Made by a program: the position numbers and the translations under genes. From Parietichytrium sp. I65-24A (lineage: Eukaryota > Sar > Bigyra > Thraustochytrida > Thraustochytriidae), in assembly GCA_012862575.1 (NCBI GenBank), contig BLSF01000032.1:434001-498000 (forward strand): a stretch of DNA of 64,000 bases. Reading direction: 5' to 3'. Below, piece after piece: positions 39,578 to 51,400 of this stretch. Each line of letters begins with the position of its first letter. Positions within the stretch are counted from its first letter, which is position 1. The notes beneath the pieces were generated by a model. That model worked only from the letters and a program-made list of their open reading frames with translations, was not told the DNA's origin and did not search any database.

Positions 39578-40967
39578 TCTCTGCAGCGCTAGGTGACTGT
39601 ATGTATCACGATATTAAACTCACAGCCAGTCAGTCTCGGATTCTGCTCAGCCCTACACAAGGAAAAGCAAAGCAGGCTGGCTGGCAGGCACTCCGAAGGT
39701 TTTGGAGGTGTTTATGCGCATAGATCCTCACACCGTGCTTTGCGTGCCCTCGCCAAACGGCCCCTAGCCTCTTTCTTTTGGTTGTCAAATTTCCCGAATA
39801 TACCTGTTCTGCTTTACCCACCTTCGCGGCGCCGCAACTCCGAGATTAGCACACAAGCTGACTGGCAGAGAGTGAGACGATATGTGTCTCCTTTGGAAAC
39901 CTGCACCCCTCCCCTTACTCCCGGATTCTCAAACTGTTGGACTCCGGGTCTAACTTCGCAGCTTTGCAGTTGGCAGGGTCGGTGTGGCGCAGGCGCAGGT
40001 GGAGCGCAACCCTCAGAAACCAAAGACAACAACGACGACGACACAACAGTTGATGACTGCTGTTGACTGACAGCGGCTGCCGGCGCGCACACAGCGCACA
40101 GCGCACAGCGTACACCTCAGCTCCTGTGGCTTCACTACTTGTGCTCGCTGTGCTGCCGAGAAGGCAAAGTGTGTGCGTGTGCGAGAGGTGTTACGTTACA
40201 CACGCGTTCGACTCCAACTCGGACCCGGCGTACTAGAAGCCAGAAGGGAGGTAGCGAGATCGAAGCTTTGGTACGTACTCGGGTATTGGTATTTTGTAGC
40301 AAGCTTATGCATACAGTACCCGTGTGTACAGTACGTACGTGTACGTGTGTAGTGCGCGTTCATGTGTGCGCACACGTCACTCGCAGTTCTCGCAGTAGGT
40401 ATCAGCAGGTGCTCACAGGTAACACTAGCTCGCCATAGGATACTCTCACATGATAATGATTAACTAACTTACTGGAGGCTATCAGAGCTCTAACCAAAGA
40501 TATTCTGATTGGACGGCGAGCAATTCGTTGTTCCAGAGAACTTTGAACTTGACCGTGACACCTAGGCACGCAGGGTACAACTAACAAACAGAGTACCTGG
40601 TACTGACAGAGGAAAGTGAGAGGACTGAGGGATACTGAGGGTATGAGTACTGACAGTGAGTGAACTCACAGTCAAAACCGAGTACTGACGACAGTGAGTA
40701 CAGACGGGACTCCGTGCTGGAGTGGAGTCGGAGAAGGAGACAACTTTATAGGAATTGGAAGACGCGGCGCGAGAGCCCAAAGAGCGCAGAGCCAAGTACA
40801 CTAACGAAAGAGTTCAGGGCTTTCTGTTCAACTCTGGAGTTCGCGGGTGACGTGCGAGACGTGCGAGACGTGCGTGAGGAGAGACGGGATTGCCCCGAAG
40901 CTGGGTTGCTCTCCCGCTCAGTGTCTGTTTGTCTGTTTATGTGGCGCGGCGTGCGGAACGGCGCAAA
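39578..40967. other. 1.4 kb divergent spacer between the SLC25 carrier and the Sen1-type helicase
   Basis: No gene seen. It is rich in GTACGTGT/ACACAC oligomers (about 40310-40380) and in CAGTACTG/GAGTACTG oligomers (40590-40700), with a short 9-nt array at 40848-40876. Confidence 0.55.
40848..40876. repeat. (GACGTGCGA)n, three copies
   Basis: Three near-perfect 9-nt units about 95 bp before the helicase start. Confidence 0.85.
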
Positions 40968-43900
40968 ATGCAGTCCAAGCGAAAGGCTTCAGAGGTCAAG
41001 GCCCTCCTAGCCGCAGCCAACAGGGAGCAGCAAATCCAGGAGGGTGGCGTAAGGCCACAGAAGCGGCCGAAGCGCAAAGTGGTGGAGGCCGGGCAGAGCA
41101 GCTCTTCGCAATGGATGGCCATTAAAGCCCCAAAGTTTCCGAGCAGATTGCTCGCTTGCGACGTTTTTGAGCGAAAGGGTGGCGAGCTTAACAACAAGCT
41201 TAAAGATGTCCCCATGACATTCAGGTCTGCACAAGAATATGCTGAAGTTTTTTTCCCTTTGATCGTGGAGGAAGCGGCGGAAGAGGCTCGCGCGAATATC
41301 GCTTCTGGTAAAGTGCACCAAGGCTTGATTCCATGGGCCTTCAGTGTGTTGAGCACAAAGTCAGGCGATAGCAACGCGTCGAGAAAGCGAAATGGGGGCG
41401 GCGACAAGGGTAAGCGACCAGTAAATGCGCCATACAAATCCACTACTTCCAATCAGGTGCTTGCAAAATTGCAAGCAGATCGGCGTCTGAGAGAAGCGCA
41501 AGCGTTTCACGACATAGTAGAAGAGGAGAGCGTCTCTTTCGGAGAGGGGCTCGAGACACAAGGGAACACCGAGGTTAGAAAGATAGAGGTGGTCCTTCAC
41601 TCATACAAATGCAAATCGCCAAACGAGGTCTCTGCTGCCGAAGCAAATTACAAGCGGGACAGAAATGGGGCGGTGCGAAGCGCGGAGCGATTGTGGATCG
41701 AAGCAAATAGGGACAAAAATAACAGAAGGGCATTTTTGCGACCGTCCGAAGTAGGTACCGGGGATCTCCTGTTGTTCGCAAGTACGAAGGATTTTTTCGC
41801 GAAACGAAAGAAGGCCAGTCCGGATGCAAAACCAACACTTGAAACGTCTCATTGGCTCGGTCTAGCAGAAACTGGGATGCAGTTCCAGTTTAGGCGCCAC
41901 AGCGAGCTTTCCGATCTTTCACGATACACGTATGACATTGTCGGGCAAATCGATGTGATATTCTTGAAAAAGAAAGTGCCGCCCCGTTCAGTGCAAGTTT
42001 GGAGACTTTCAGGACTAATTACGAGCTGGAGGGAATTTGATGCGCTGGGGCAAGCCGTTGGGACAAGTGGTGCCTCCCAACCGCTTCTCAACGTTTTACT
42101 GAATGCCCAGGACTTGGAGGCTCCAGAGCCAATACAGCTTCCCTCTGGCCAAGTTCTTCCCCCAGGAATTGGGTCCGAGGTTGCTTTGCTTAGCTCGGAC
42201 GTGGGTGAGGCTGGCGGCTCAGAAAGAATGGAGAATAAATCTGAAAAGAGTAGAAGTGATGCATCCACCAATGTGCCCGAAAACCCCAGATCAGTATCGG
42301 GTGATACAACGGCCGCCGCCGACCTTGCATCTGAAAAGAACGCTTCCTTGCCAGATCTTCATGGCGGTCCAGAGAAGTTGGAGAATGAGTCTGAAAAGAG
42401 CACGATCGATTCGGCGCCCAGTGAGCCTCAGGCCCACAAACCAACATCAAGTGGCACAGCTCCCGCTGATCTTCAATGTGAGCACAACGCTTCCACGCAC
42501 GTTTGCCAGGATCCTCTCACTTCCGATGCACAGAAACAACCGCTCGAAGCCGCTCGCTGGATACCTGGTATGACGCAAAGGTTGGAGATGTGGTTAAAAG
42601 CGGAGTTTAATCTCAGTCAGCAGCGAGCGATTTTGCAGACGGCAGTGTCCACCAAAGGTTTTACGCTTATTCAAGGACCGCCGGGGACAGGAAAAACGCA
42701 CACTTTGATGGGTTTGCTGAACATGCTACACGTAAGTGTATACCAACGCTTTTACGACTCGATATTGCCTTGCCCAGATCCTACGAGTCCGAATAAAGCC
42801 AACAATCACAGCCAGCCAAACAGGTCTCGCTCTGAAATGATGCCCCATCTTCTCGTGACGGCACCTTCCAATACTGCCGTGGATGGAATGGTGAATAAAC
42901 TACTGAAAACCAGGTTTCGAGATGGATCTGGAAACCACTATATGCCAAACATAGTTCGTGTAGGCAAAGTTCGCGGCGGAGGTTTTGGGGACACTGGCGG
43001 GAGCGGTGATGAGACTCGAGGCAAGAGGCTGAATAAACTTGACCAGGTCTCAATTGAGTTTCAAGTCGATGAAGTCATATCAAAGCTGACCGGAAAAGAC
43101 CCCTTAGAACTCGCCAATCGTGTGCGATGGCTCGATGAGAGGGAGAAGACAATAGTGAGAGATATGAATAGCATGAAATCGAATTGCCGAAATTTTGCAC
43201 ACCAGGTGATCGAATGTGACAAAGCGCAGCAATTGGATCTCGAAAAGAAGCGAAAAGAGGGCTCTAGCATGGCAGCCGAGGAGCTGGAGGCGGTGAAGCA
43301 GAACATTGAGATTCGTGCTGTACAGAGAAATAATGCATATGCACAGTTTCACGTCAATACCAGCCTATACATGCAAGCCAGAGAAAAGCTGGAACAGACA
43401 AGGCTAGAACTTTCGCGCTGTCGAATTGTCTCCGAGAGCCGAAGCAGAGCGCAGATGAGAGCGCGAATGCGCGAAAGTATCCTGGAGCAAGCCCACATTG
43501 TATTTGTGACGTTAAGTTCCAGTGCTCTTCAGCAAATTGTGGAGCTTGGAAGCCGATTTAGGTTCGAAGTTGCTGTCGTGGACGAAGCTGCACAAGCAAC
43601 TGAGCCGAGTATACTGGTGCCGCTACAGCATGGCGTCGAGCACTGTGTTCTCGTTGGAGACCCTCGACAGCTGCCAGCCACAGTTCTGTCCGACCAGGTT
43701 CAGTCACACTTTTATCAGCAGAGTTTATTCGAAAGGTTACAAAATGCAGGGCACAGTTCCTACCTTTTGGACACGCAGTACCGCTGCCATCCGCTGATTT
43801 CGGCTTTCCCGTCCCGTCAATTTTACAATTCTTTGCTCAAGGACGGTGAAAACGTGTGCTCACCAGATTACATGCTTCCATTTCAAAGAGATGGGATTCA

Positions 43901-44459
43901 CGCATTCTTTCCATTGACCTTCTACAATGTGAGTGAAGGGCGTGAGTCGAAGATGAGCATGTCCTATCGAAATGTGGAGGAGGCCGAGCTCGCGCTCAAC
44001 TTGTACAAAACCTTGAGAACCAAAGTACAAGGTGGTCAGGGCATGGAAAAGGTAGGTATTGGAATCATCACCCCTTACCGCGATCAATTGGAGCTTTTGC
44101 GAAGCAAGTTTCAAAAGCAGTCATTCCTTGGTGATCAGTACTTGGATCTGAACACAGTGGATGGCTATCAGGGGAGAGAGTTTGACATCATCATTATGTC
44201 TTGCGTGCGAGCTGCTCCTGACGAAGGGGAGCTCGTTCCTGGTCAAAAAGGTTCACGCAAGTTTGGAATTGGGTTCTTGAACGATTCAAGACGCCTCAAC
44301 GTCGCTATTACTCGCGCAAAGTATATGCTCATCGTGTTAGGGCAGGAGCGTGCACTGTCGTGCTCTCGATTATGGCGAATGTTTCTTGGCCAGGTGAGAA
44401 AGACTGGGCGGTTTATACAGGTTCCGGACTCGACGGTCGATATTCTGACCCTCTCCTGA
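40968..44459 (+). CDS. Sen1/senataxin-type superfamily 1 RNA/DNA helicase
   Basis: Single exon, 1163 residues from the ATG at 40968 (MQSKRKASEVK, a basic nuclear-type start). An in-frame upstream ATG at 40890 adds 26 residues and is less likely. The N-terminal 540 residues include a region resembling the beta-barrel/stalk entry of Upf1-like helicases, then a Ser/Glu-rich spacer (about 395-520) with a twice-repeated unit of about 45 residues (EN-x-SEKS...AADL-x-x-x-NAS). Helicase motifs: GPPGTGKT (570-577), TAPSNTAVD, DEAAQATEP (872-880), GDPRQLP, DTQYRCHP, NTVDGYQGREFD, and NVAITRAK (1111-1118). A coiled-coil stalk lies between TAPSNTAVD and DEAAQ. Sen1/SETX resolve R-loops and help terminate RNA polymerase II transcription; IGHMBP2-like roles cannot be ruled out. 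Confidence 0.92.
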   Translation: MQSKRKASEVKALLAAANREQQIQEGGVRPQKRPKRKVVEAGQSSSSQWMAIKAPKFPSRLLACDVFERKGGELNNKLKDVPMTFRSAQEYAEVFFPLIVEEAAEEARANIASGKVHQGLIPWAFSVLSTKSGDSNASRKRNGGGDKGKRPVNAPYKSTTSNQVLAKLQADRRLREAQAFHDIVEEESVSFGEGLETQGNTEVRKIEVVLHSYKCKSPNEVSAAEANYKRDRNGAVRSAERLWIEANRDKNNRRAFLRPSEVGTGDLLLFASTKDFFAKRKKASPDAKPTLETSHWLGLAETGMQFQFRRHSELSDLSRYTYDIVGQIDVIFLKKKVPPRSVQVWRLSGLITSWREFDALGQAVGTSGASQPLLNVLLNAQDLEAPEPIQLPSGQVLPPGIGSEVALLSSDVGEAGGSERMENKSEKSRSDASTNVPENPRSVSGDTTAAADLASEKNASLPDLHGGPEKLENESEKSTIDSAPSEPQAHKPTSSGTAPADLQCEHNASTHVCQDPLTSDAQKQPLEAARWIPGMTQRLEMWLKAEFNLSQQRAILQTAVSTKGFTLIQGPPGTGKTHTLMGLLNMLHVSVYQRFYDSILPCPDPTSPNKANNHSQPNRSRSEMMPHLLVTAPSNTAVDGMVNKLLKTRFRDGSGNHYMPNIVRVGKVRGGGFGDTGGSGDETRGKRLNKLDQVSIEFQVDEVISKLTGKDPLELANRVRWLDEREKTIVRDMNSMKSNCRNFAHQVIECDKAQQLDLEKKRKEGSSMAAEELEAVKQNIEIRAVQRNNAYAQFHVNTSLYMQAREKLEQTRLELSRCRIVSESRSRAQMRARMRESILEQAHIVFVTLSSSALQQIVELGSRFRFEVAVVDEAAQATEPSILVPLQHGVEHCVLVGDPRQLPATVLSDQVQSHFYQQSLFERLQNAGHSSYLLDTQYRCHPLISAFPSRQFYNSLLKDGENVCSPDYMLPFQRDGIHAFFPLTFYNVSEGRESKMSMSYRNVEEAELALNLYKTLRTKVQGGQGMEKVGIGIITPYRDQLELLRSKFQKQSFLGDQYLDLNTVDGYQGREFDIIIMSCVRAAPDEGELVPGQKGSRKFGIGFLNDSRRLNVAITRAKYMLIVLGQERALSCSRLWRMFLGQVRKTGRFIQVPDSTVDILTLS

Positions 44460-44757
44460 ATATGAACCGCCTTGAAAAATAATACATTCTTTCAGAACAG
44501 TCAAGGCATATGCCTTTTGGCTGAGAGGCTTTTGGGCGCAGCCCGCCCGTCTGCTTGCGGCCAAGATCCCATTTTGATCACAATTCTAAGCCAAACAAAT
44601 TCTATCCGAGTCTCAGTGGTCGCTCACGTTCTTTATCGTTTCAGTAGTTTTTTAAAATAAGTAGGAAGAGAATCACGATTCACGTGTCTATGTCACTCAC
44701 ATCTCAGAGTCAATACACTTTCCGATTATTATTAAAACATTAAGATTGTAAACTGTT
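44460..44757. other. Convergent spacer between helicase and kinesin
   Basis: About 300 bp, AT-rich toward the kinesin 3' end; nothing beyond probable 3' untranslated regions. Confidence 0.5.
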
Positions 44758-47259
44758 CTACTCATCCTGGCCAGAAAACGCTCCCCGGCTACTACTTCTG
44801 AGGCGCCCCACGACACGACTCATGAGCCCAAGCTTGAAAGAGGACCCGTGCTCCGATTTGAATGAACCATTTGCCTGCTCGGCATCAGACTGAAACTTTG
44901 ACTCGCGGAAGCTATTGTCGTCGTCGTTGTTCGAGTCTTCATTCCCTGTCCACAGTTCATCAGAGGCTGGTGCAGAGCTGGAGTTTCGAAGAAAGCGAAT
45001 TTCATTTGACAATCCCGTGCTTGAGCTTTGCTGATAGTTGTTTCTCGCACAAGCATCAGTGTCAACGTCTAGAGGGTCGCGCTTGTTCTTGTTTTTACGT
45101 GAAAACGCTGGAAATCGAGGCGATGCAATTTGCTTCAAGAAACTGTGGGAAGGAGCATTGGACTGACGTTTCCCAAGATTTGAAACCCTTTGCCTGAGCT
45201 GCTCATTCTCAAGTCGCAACAGAACCAACTGGCGCTCAGCGTCGGCTTCCCCCAGCTGAGCATCCTTTGCGAGCTGCGTCGCTGCTTCCAATTGTTGCAC
45301 GGTTTTGTCATGCAAGTTGCGCTCTTCGGCGAGCTCGTCTTTGTATTGGTTGATGGCCCCCAACTGGTCCACAACTAGGCGATCAAGGCGCTCCAACGAG
45401 TTTCTGTGCATCTCAGTACTCTTGCGATGGTTGGTTTTGGACTTCCCGACGGCGTTTTGCTTTTTCTCCGCAGCGCGGAGCACGTCTAACTCGCGTTGTA
45501 AAATGTCCACGTCCGCGGCATGTAGCTGGCGCATCTTCTCCATTTCCTCTTCGCATTCATTTATGCTGTGAACTAGAGCTTCTATGTCTTCCATGGTGTA
45601 ATAGTTGTTCTTCCCTCCTTCAGCCATTCGTTTGCGGAGGTTGTGAAGAAGCATTTCTGACTTTTTGTCACTAATTTGAGTGGCAGCATCAACTCGCTTT
45701 CTAAAAACAGCCTCCATCTCCTCAAGGCGCTGCGCCATCTCGGAGGAGACCTCCTCTCGAATTTCAGCTTCCATTGTGACACATTTCATTCTGGCGTCTG
45801 CGAGCTCAAAGAGCAATGCAGAAATCACCGGATGCTCTTCCACGGGTATCCCTTGAGTTCCATCGATGTCAATGTACTGAACTCCCCCATACTCGATATC
45901 TTGGCCTCCGTCCATCCCAATCGTCGTCATATTTTTTCCAGCCAGAGCTTGCTGCCTGTCGTCGACGGGATTGCTGTCTGTACGAATCCTGCGTCCATCG
46001 CTCCCATACTGTGCAATAGTGCTCGCGCGGCGAGTTATCATTCGAGCAACTTTGACATTTTTGACGAGGGCTCCGTACTTGAGAGCGTGAGCAGTTTCAT
46101 CGTAATCCGCCGGGCGCGCACTTGCGTTCACAATCATGGCTACTCCACCGCAATTCCCACCTACAAAGCAGTCGCGAAAGAGAAGTGTCAGCTTGCTCTC
46201 GCGAAACGGGACCATTTTCTCTTTTTTGTTGAGTTTTTTGTTTTTCTGGTTGAGCCTCAGAGTGTCTAAGCAGCGCATCAGATTCATCAGCGAGCAATTG
46301 ATGTTACTTGCCTCTCTCTGCCTTGCGCGGGATGTCAAGGTGCGCTTGATCCTCTCTGACCCAGCCAAGTCAACAATGTACAGCTTGGAGCTCTTTGCCG
46401 TGTCTCCACTAGAGGCGCTCTGCTCGACTTGAATCGCGAATACAGAGTGACTCCGGCTGGACTGCAGATTGCACTGCGTTTCATGGGTTTCGCGAATCTC
46501 CCTCCCCTTCGCCAAAATGGACATGCCTTCTTCGGCAGTCTGGATTGGGGTGGACCGCAAGCCCTCCACTTCCACGCCATCGTCGCGGAGTTTGATTTTG
46601 AGCTTTTCCTTTAAAATCGCTCCGGGTTTCGAGCTTGTCGTCTGCAGATCATGTATCTGTTCATTGTATACTTGCAAGTAAGAAATCTCTACACTTGCGC
46701 GGAACTCCGAGTTTACCTGTTGCTTCTCCGCAATTTTACCAAACACGGACGCAAGCGTCCTTGGTATGATTCCTGGGCTTTCGGCTGACCCTTCGACCGT
46801 GTATGTCTTGCCTGCATTTGTCACTCCATACGCAAACAGCAAGCCATCCCTGCCGCTCAGAAGGGTGTCCACCAGACTCTCCGTCGTTGCCTCAAAGAGA
46901 CTCTCCTGAGAGGTTGGCTTATCGAAAACTTTGGTGAATTTGTATTTCCCTCCAGTTTCGCGATTTTTGAATGACTGGGATTCTTCTGGCGCAATTGTCT
47001 CAACAGTTTCTTCGTCAAGAACTATGAGCGCATCGTCGTTTGATTTGGAATAATCCAGCTCACTTGAGTTCGATTTCGCATGGGGCCGAAGCCGAAGATA
47101 GACCTTCACCATCTCCGAGTCTGCGTCATCGTCGAGCAGCATGTCATCCACCTTCCTTTCGATATCCAAGCTCTCCTCATGCTCAAGTTGGCCTTCAACC
47201 TCGTGAATGTTCTCCCCTGGTGGCACAGGAGGTGCCGCCATCCCTGCGTCGTGCGACAT
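44758..47259 (-). CDS. Kinesin motor protein, kinesin-6 (KIF20/MKLP2)-like
   Basis: Single exon, 833 residues. An acidic leader (1-48) comes before an N-terminal motor domain (about 50-415). The P-loop AYGVTNAGKTYT (143-154) has the GVTN wording typical of KIF20-type kinesin-6 motors, where most kinesins have GQTG. Switch I NLQSSRSH (264-271) and switch II DLAGSER (297-303) are intact, followed by NINCSLMNLMRCLDTLRLN, also kinesin-6-like. Residues about 490-720 form coiled coils. The Ser/Asn/Asp-rich tail (720-833) ends in a basic SRVVGRLRSSSRG patch. The long loop-6 insertion usual in animal KIF20/KIF23 is short or missing. Kinesin-6 motors bundle midzone microtubules in cytokinesis; that role is inferred. 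Confidence 0.9.
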   Translation of the reverse strand: MSHDAGMAAPPVPPGENIHEVEGQLEHEESLDIERKVDDMLLDDDADSEMVKVYLRLRPHAKSNSSELDYSKSNDDALIVLDEETVETIAPEESQSFKNRETGGKYKFTKVFDKPTSQESLFEATTESLVDTLLSGRDGLLFAYGVTNAGKTYTVEGSAESPGIIPRTLASVFGKIAEKQQVNSEFRASVEISYLQVYNEQIHDLQTTSSKPGAILKEKLKIKLRDDGVEVEGLRSTPIQTAEEGMSILAKGREIRETHETQCNLQSSRSHSVFAIQVEQSASSGDTAKSSKLYIVDLAGSERIKRTLTSRARQREASNINCSLMNLMRCLDTLRLNQKNKKLNKKEKMVPFRESKLTLLFRDCFVGGNCGGVAMIVNASARPADYDETAHALKYGALVKNVKVARMITRRASTIAQYGSDGRRIRTDSNPVDDRQQALAGKNMTTIGMDGGQDIEYGGVQYIDIDGTQGIPVEEHPVISALLFELADARMKCVTMEAEIREEVSSEMAQRLEEMEAVFRKRVDAATQISDKKSEMLLHNLRKRMAEGGKNNYYTMEDIEALVHSINECEEEMEKMRQLHAADVDILQRELDVLRAAEKKQNAVGKSKTNHRKSTEMHRNSLERLDRLVVDQLGAINQYKDELAEERNLHDKTVQQLEAATQLAKDAQLGEADAERQLVLLRLENEQLRQRVSNLGKRQSNAPSHSFLKQIASPRFPAFSRKNKNKRDPLDVDTDACARNNYQQSSSTGLSNEIRFLRNSSSAPASDELWTGNEDSNNDDDNSFRESKFQSDAEQANGSFKSEHGSSFKLGLMSRVVGRLRSSSRGAFSGQDE

Positions 47260-48400
47260 GATCAGTTGTTCAAGTGAAGACGGAGATCGCAGCCTGTACG
47301 CTCGACGTTTTGCTTCGGTTATTGTCGCCCAGCTCCGTCACGTTCAAAAGGTTCTGTCTTCCTGGAGAGAATCGTGGCAAGTATTCTAATACGTCCTGGC
47401 TGCCAAGTAAGGTTGAAGTACAGGTTGCCACCTACAACCGTTTCACCAAGATTATGGAATCCGATAGAAAAAGAGAATCTCGTTAGTCCTCCTCATTCAC
47501 ATCTCTTTCTCTGGGAGCAGCGCAACCTTATTCACTAGGTCGTTGGATCCTTCAACTCTTGGCTAGAGTTGCATCGACTTGGCTGCTTGGCGGATGAAAC
47601 CGTCGCCCACTTTTGATAGGCCGGCTGCGGAAACGTGCGGAAATGTTAACTCATGGGTTTGTGAACGGGTCAGGTAAGGTTATGAAAATGTACAATCCAG
47701 CTGCATTTATCGCAAAGCGTATCTGCGCGACATCTGGACCAGCTTTAGGAAACACCAATTCATAAGTATCAAGAGGGCCGCTTTCGAAAGTCTAAATGAA
47801 TTTTGAAACTTGGAAATGCAAGATTATTTTGGTCAGGAGACGAGTATGGACAGGGTAAGAAAACATCACCTTTTTGTCAATGAGCTGGAGCAGCCGCAGC
47901 AGGATAGGTGAGCAGACACACTGCCACAACTCGAAAACTTGGATTCTGCAGTTATCATTTGTCATTTCATCAAAGGGGCTCCAGCAAGTGCTTCTTTGAT
48001 ACTGTGAGTTCGACAGTCGGCGTGAGGCCGTGGCCGCACGTCGTGAGCCAACGTAAAAATTGGGGGCATTATAGTGCAAATGCTAAATGGAAGGGTAAGT
48101 GTGTACCACGCCTATCCGTTGGTGCTGCGAAGTTCAAAGTTCAAGTTTTACTGCATACTAGTGCAGAGGGGAAACCAATACTGAGGAACAAGGGCTGGTA
48201 GTAAGAAAGAACTTTACTATCATAGCTGTGTTATACTGCAAAAATAAAAAAGAATAAAAAAATGTTGAACTGCAAGCGGGAATATTTTCAAAATGCATGA
48301 ATTTGACCACCTGGGAACTGGTCCAAGTACCATGCCCCCCCCCCCTCCACCCCTCGCGTGCCATTTCATTTGCGGTAAACTGTACTTGTACTAAGTAAAC
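47260..48400. other. Spacer: 5' flank of kinesin, 3' flank of FIG4-like gene
   Basis: No gene recognised. A C-rich run (CCCCCCCCCCTCC, about 48335-48349) and A-rich stretches near 48240-48262 lie just downstream of the FIG4-like gene. Confidence 0.5.
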
Positions 48401-51400
48401 TTAGTGGGCTCCTGTCTCGGACAGAGTCGGAACGGTGAGAGATAGAATTCCTGCTTGAGCTGTCCTTGAATAGCCCTTATATGGCCCGTGCATAATGATA
48501 CTTGTCGCTGAAGAGTATGCCTGTAGACGTCGCATTCCCCAGCCATCATTTTCGTCTATTGTGTAGTCTGCATGTGACTGCTTGTATTGCTTTTCGTGCT
48601 CCAACAAGTCACAGCCCTCGAGAGGAGTGTTTGGTGTGTGTGGTACACTAGACAATTCTCCTGGCAATGTGAAGAGAGTGCCAAAAGTATCCTGAGCCTG
48701 AATAAGATAATCTCGGTAGACCACTTCGACGGAGTTTGCCGCTCCGCCATCTGTGGCATTGTCCTTGTCATCGTTTGGGTCGAGGTCTGCAGCCATGGAG
48801 CCACGATGAGTGTCGCTACCATCGTCCCAGCCCTTTCGAAAACGCTGGGACATACCAGAAACCGAGGTTGAAGAGTTGAATAACGTGCTCCGCAGAGACT
48901 GGTACACAGAAGATGCCGCGGACGAGTGTGTTCCAACAGAGCCATCGGAGGAGTCTGCGGAGCTGTATCGACGCGGCCTTCGAGTCGCATTTGGTAGAGC
49001 AGGGGCGGGAGGCTGAATTATCGTCAATGGAGGCTCCATAGGAGGCAAAGACTCCATGCTCTTTCGGCGAGTGCGCTTGTCTTGACTGTTGGAGAGCTCC
49101 ACTGGCTGAAAATATGGCCGTGAAAACAGGCTGTCGAAGCTTGTAATTCCGTGGAGTTTGTCTTCATCGGCGTCTGCTGGGATGCACTTCACTTGCACTT
49201 CTCGCATCCTCACGGCGTGGTTCGGGAAGAGCACTTCCCTGGCAAAGCTTTGCAATGCAGGCTTCCACCAGTCCGAGATATGGGCTGCGACCGGATCCAA
49301 GCGAAAATCCGGAGACACGGTGACCCCTTTGTTATGGAGATAAAAGTCCCCGCCATGCTGAGAATCCCCGCTGGGTGGGGCTACTTTATGATGGTGTTCC
49401 CGTCGGTAGGTGCCGAGAAACACGTTGATGGCGTCTTGTTTAGCGTGATCGGTGAAGGCATTGGAATAGTATCGCTTCAAAGAAGTGTAGAAAGCTTTTT
49501 GACGGCTGGAGGGAGCCGCGTGAGACATGAGCTTGCTACCTTTCTTGTGAGCATCAGACCCTCCGTATTGCATCGATATACGGTCTCCAAGCTCTTCGTA
49601 CATCTCCATCAACACAGTGGCGACAGTGGAATCAGTCCCGATCCGGTCGTTCTTCCCCAGAACACCAGTTGATATCAGCTGACGATTCAGAAACTTGAGG
49701 CCAATCAAAAATTGGGCCAGGTTGGTGCGGTCGAGACAGTCAATGCAATTTGTGCGTATCACACCGCGTTGGATGCCCTCAAATTGATTGGAAAAGACCG
49801 GGGCCCCAGAAAGGCCACGTGATCTAGTCCGGATCGGGGAGCCCACTCCAAACGCAGGAGAGAAGGCAGGAGATGCAGGCGAGACTGGATCGCATAAGAA
49901 TGGGAAGGCAGCTGGGCTTATCTCAGCATCGTCTCCGTCGTCATCGTCATCGTCATCTCCGGACTCCAAATCGTCATCAACTTCGCCAACGTCCAGTCCT
50001 TGCCCAGGTAATTCTCCGGAACGATCTTTGTTATCGAGCCCATCGCTGTCGTAATCTTCATCGTCGTCCTCATTTTCCACAGAATTTTGCGCGAGGATCT
50101 CCAAAGCGTTTTTATCAGATTGAAATGATGACACGCTGAAGGACTTTTGTAAACCACGTCTTGGAAAGAGTATAGGGCTGCCTTGTTGGCTGTCCCTGTC
50201 CTTCTCCCGATCGTCTGGCGGCGGACAAAAGACTTGTAGGCGTTTCATTTGTTTCGCAGGTATTTTGTAGACGCTATTCACGCGCATGGGAACAAACGCC
50301 CTTTTCCGCATGGACCATCGCATTGGCAGCTTTGCCCAAACGTCCTTTTTCCGCTTAGCTTGAGCTGCGAGCAAGCGCTCGTCTGAACGGACACGGCCGA
50401 GGTAATCCACCACCTCGGGGCTTAGGCTCAAAGACTGCCGAAGCGCGACCACCGAGCACTTGAAAAAGGACACTGACTCAAGTGCATCTTTGGCGGTTGT
50501 GTCGAGAGCACGAAGCAAAGACCCAGGATCCACCTTGGAGAGCCTAGTAAAGTCCACTGCACGGTATTCGATTGCAAGGTGTGCCGGGAAGAAGGAGTTT
50601 ATGTGCTCTACGGCGTGCTTGAAGTCGTTTCCTACGATGAGTTCTCGCTTCCTCTTTTCCACCTGCTTCACAAGGTTTAGAACCAGAATTGTGTCCCCGT
50701 ACCTCTCCATTAAATCAGCAAAATGGAGCTTGGTGGCCCCGTACCACACGTCAGCTCTTGAGCGCTTAATCGGTGGACGCGGGACTGCGACGCTGGTTTC
50801 TTGCGACCAAAATGTTGGAATCGACCCTCGCATCTGTACGAACGAGGTCACGGACCCTTCCTTGTTTGCGAAGAACATATGATCTTGCACGATTTGTTCC
50901 ACCTCCACATCATTTGCGACTTTTCCATCATCGTTTACCCCTCTCTTGAGGTACCTCGTGCCCGCGAAGTAGCGGGATCTACGACCAATTAGCGTGATGG
51001 TCAAGCTCCTAGAAAAAATGCTGCAACGCTGTTGTCGGAATGAGCCATGAATGAGCGAGATTAGCCATGGGGATTCGTGCTGTGGGCACCTCAGGACCGC
51101 GGCAAACTCTTTGGCGAGAAAAGTATTCCATACAAAACGATTGTTCCTCTTGTAAGCCATAGATGCAGACCTGAGCGCGTTTGCTGCAGCGTTTTGTTGC
51201 AGGGATTGTCCCAAATCGTATGTGTAGGACCAGTAATAAGACTTCGTAAGATCTACCAACTTGAAGAGACTTTTGAACTCTTCTTCCGCAGTTTCGAGAG
51301 GATCTTGGCTTCCAGAAAAAAGCGACCAACCATTCCGAGCCCCGGACTGCTTTACGGTGTTGAAAAGTGGGACTAACTCACTCCCCTTGGCCGAGTAGAC

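Noticed and set aside
45676-46269. 197-residue plus-strand frame inside the kinesin
   Set aside because: Antisense to conserved motor and coiled-coil sequence; composition is a shadow.
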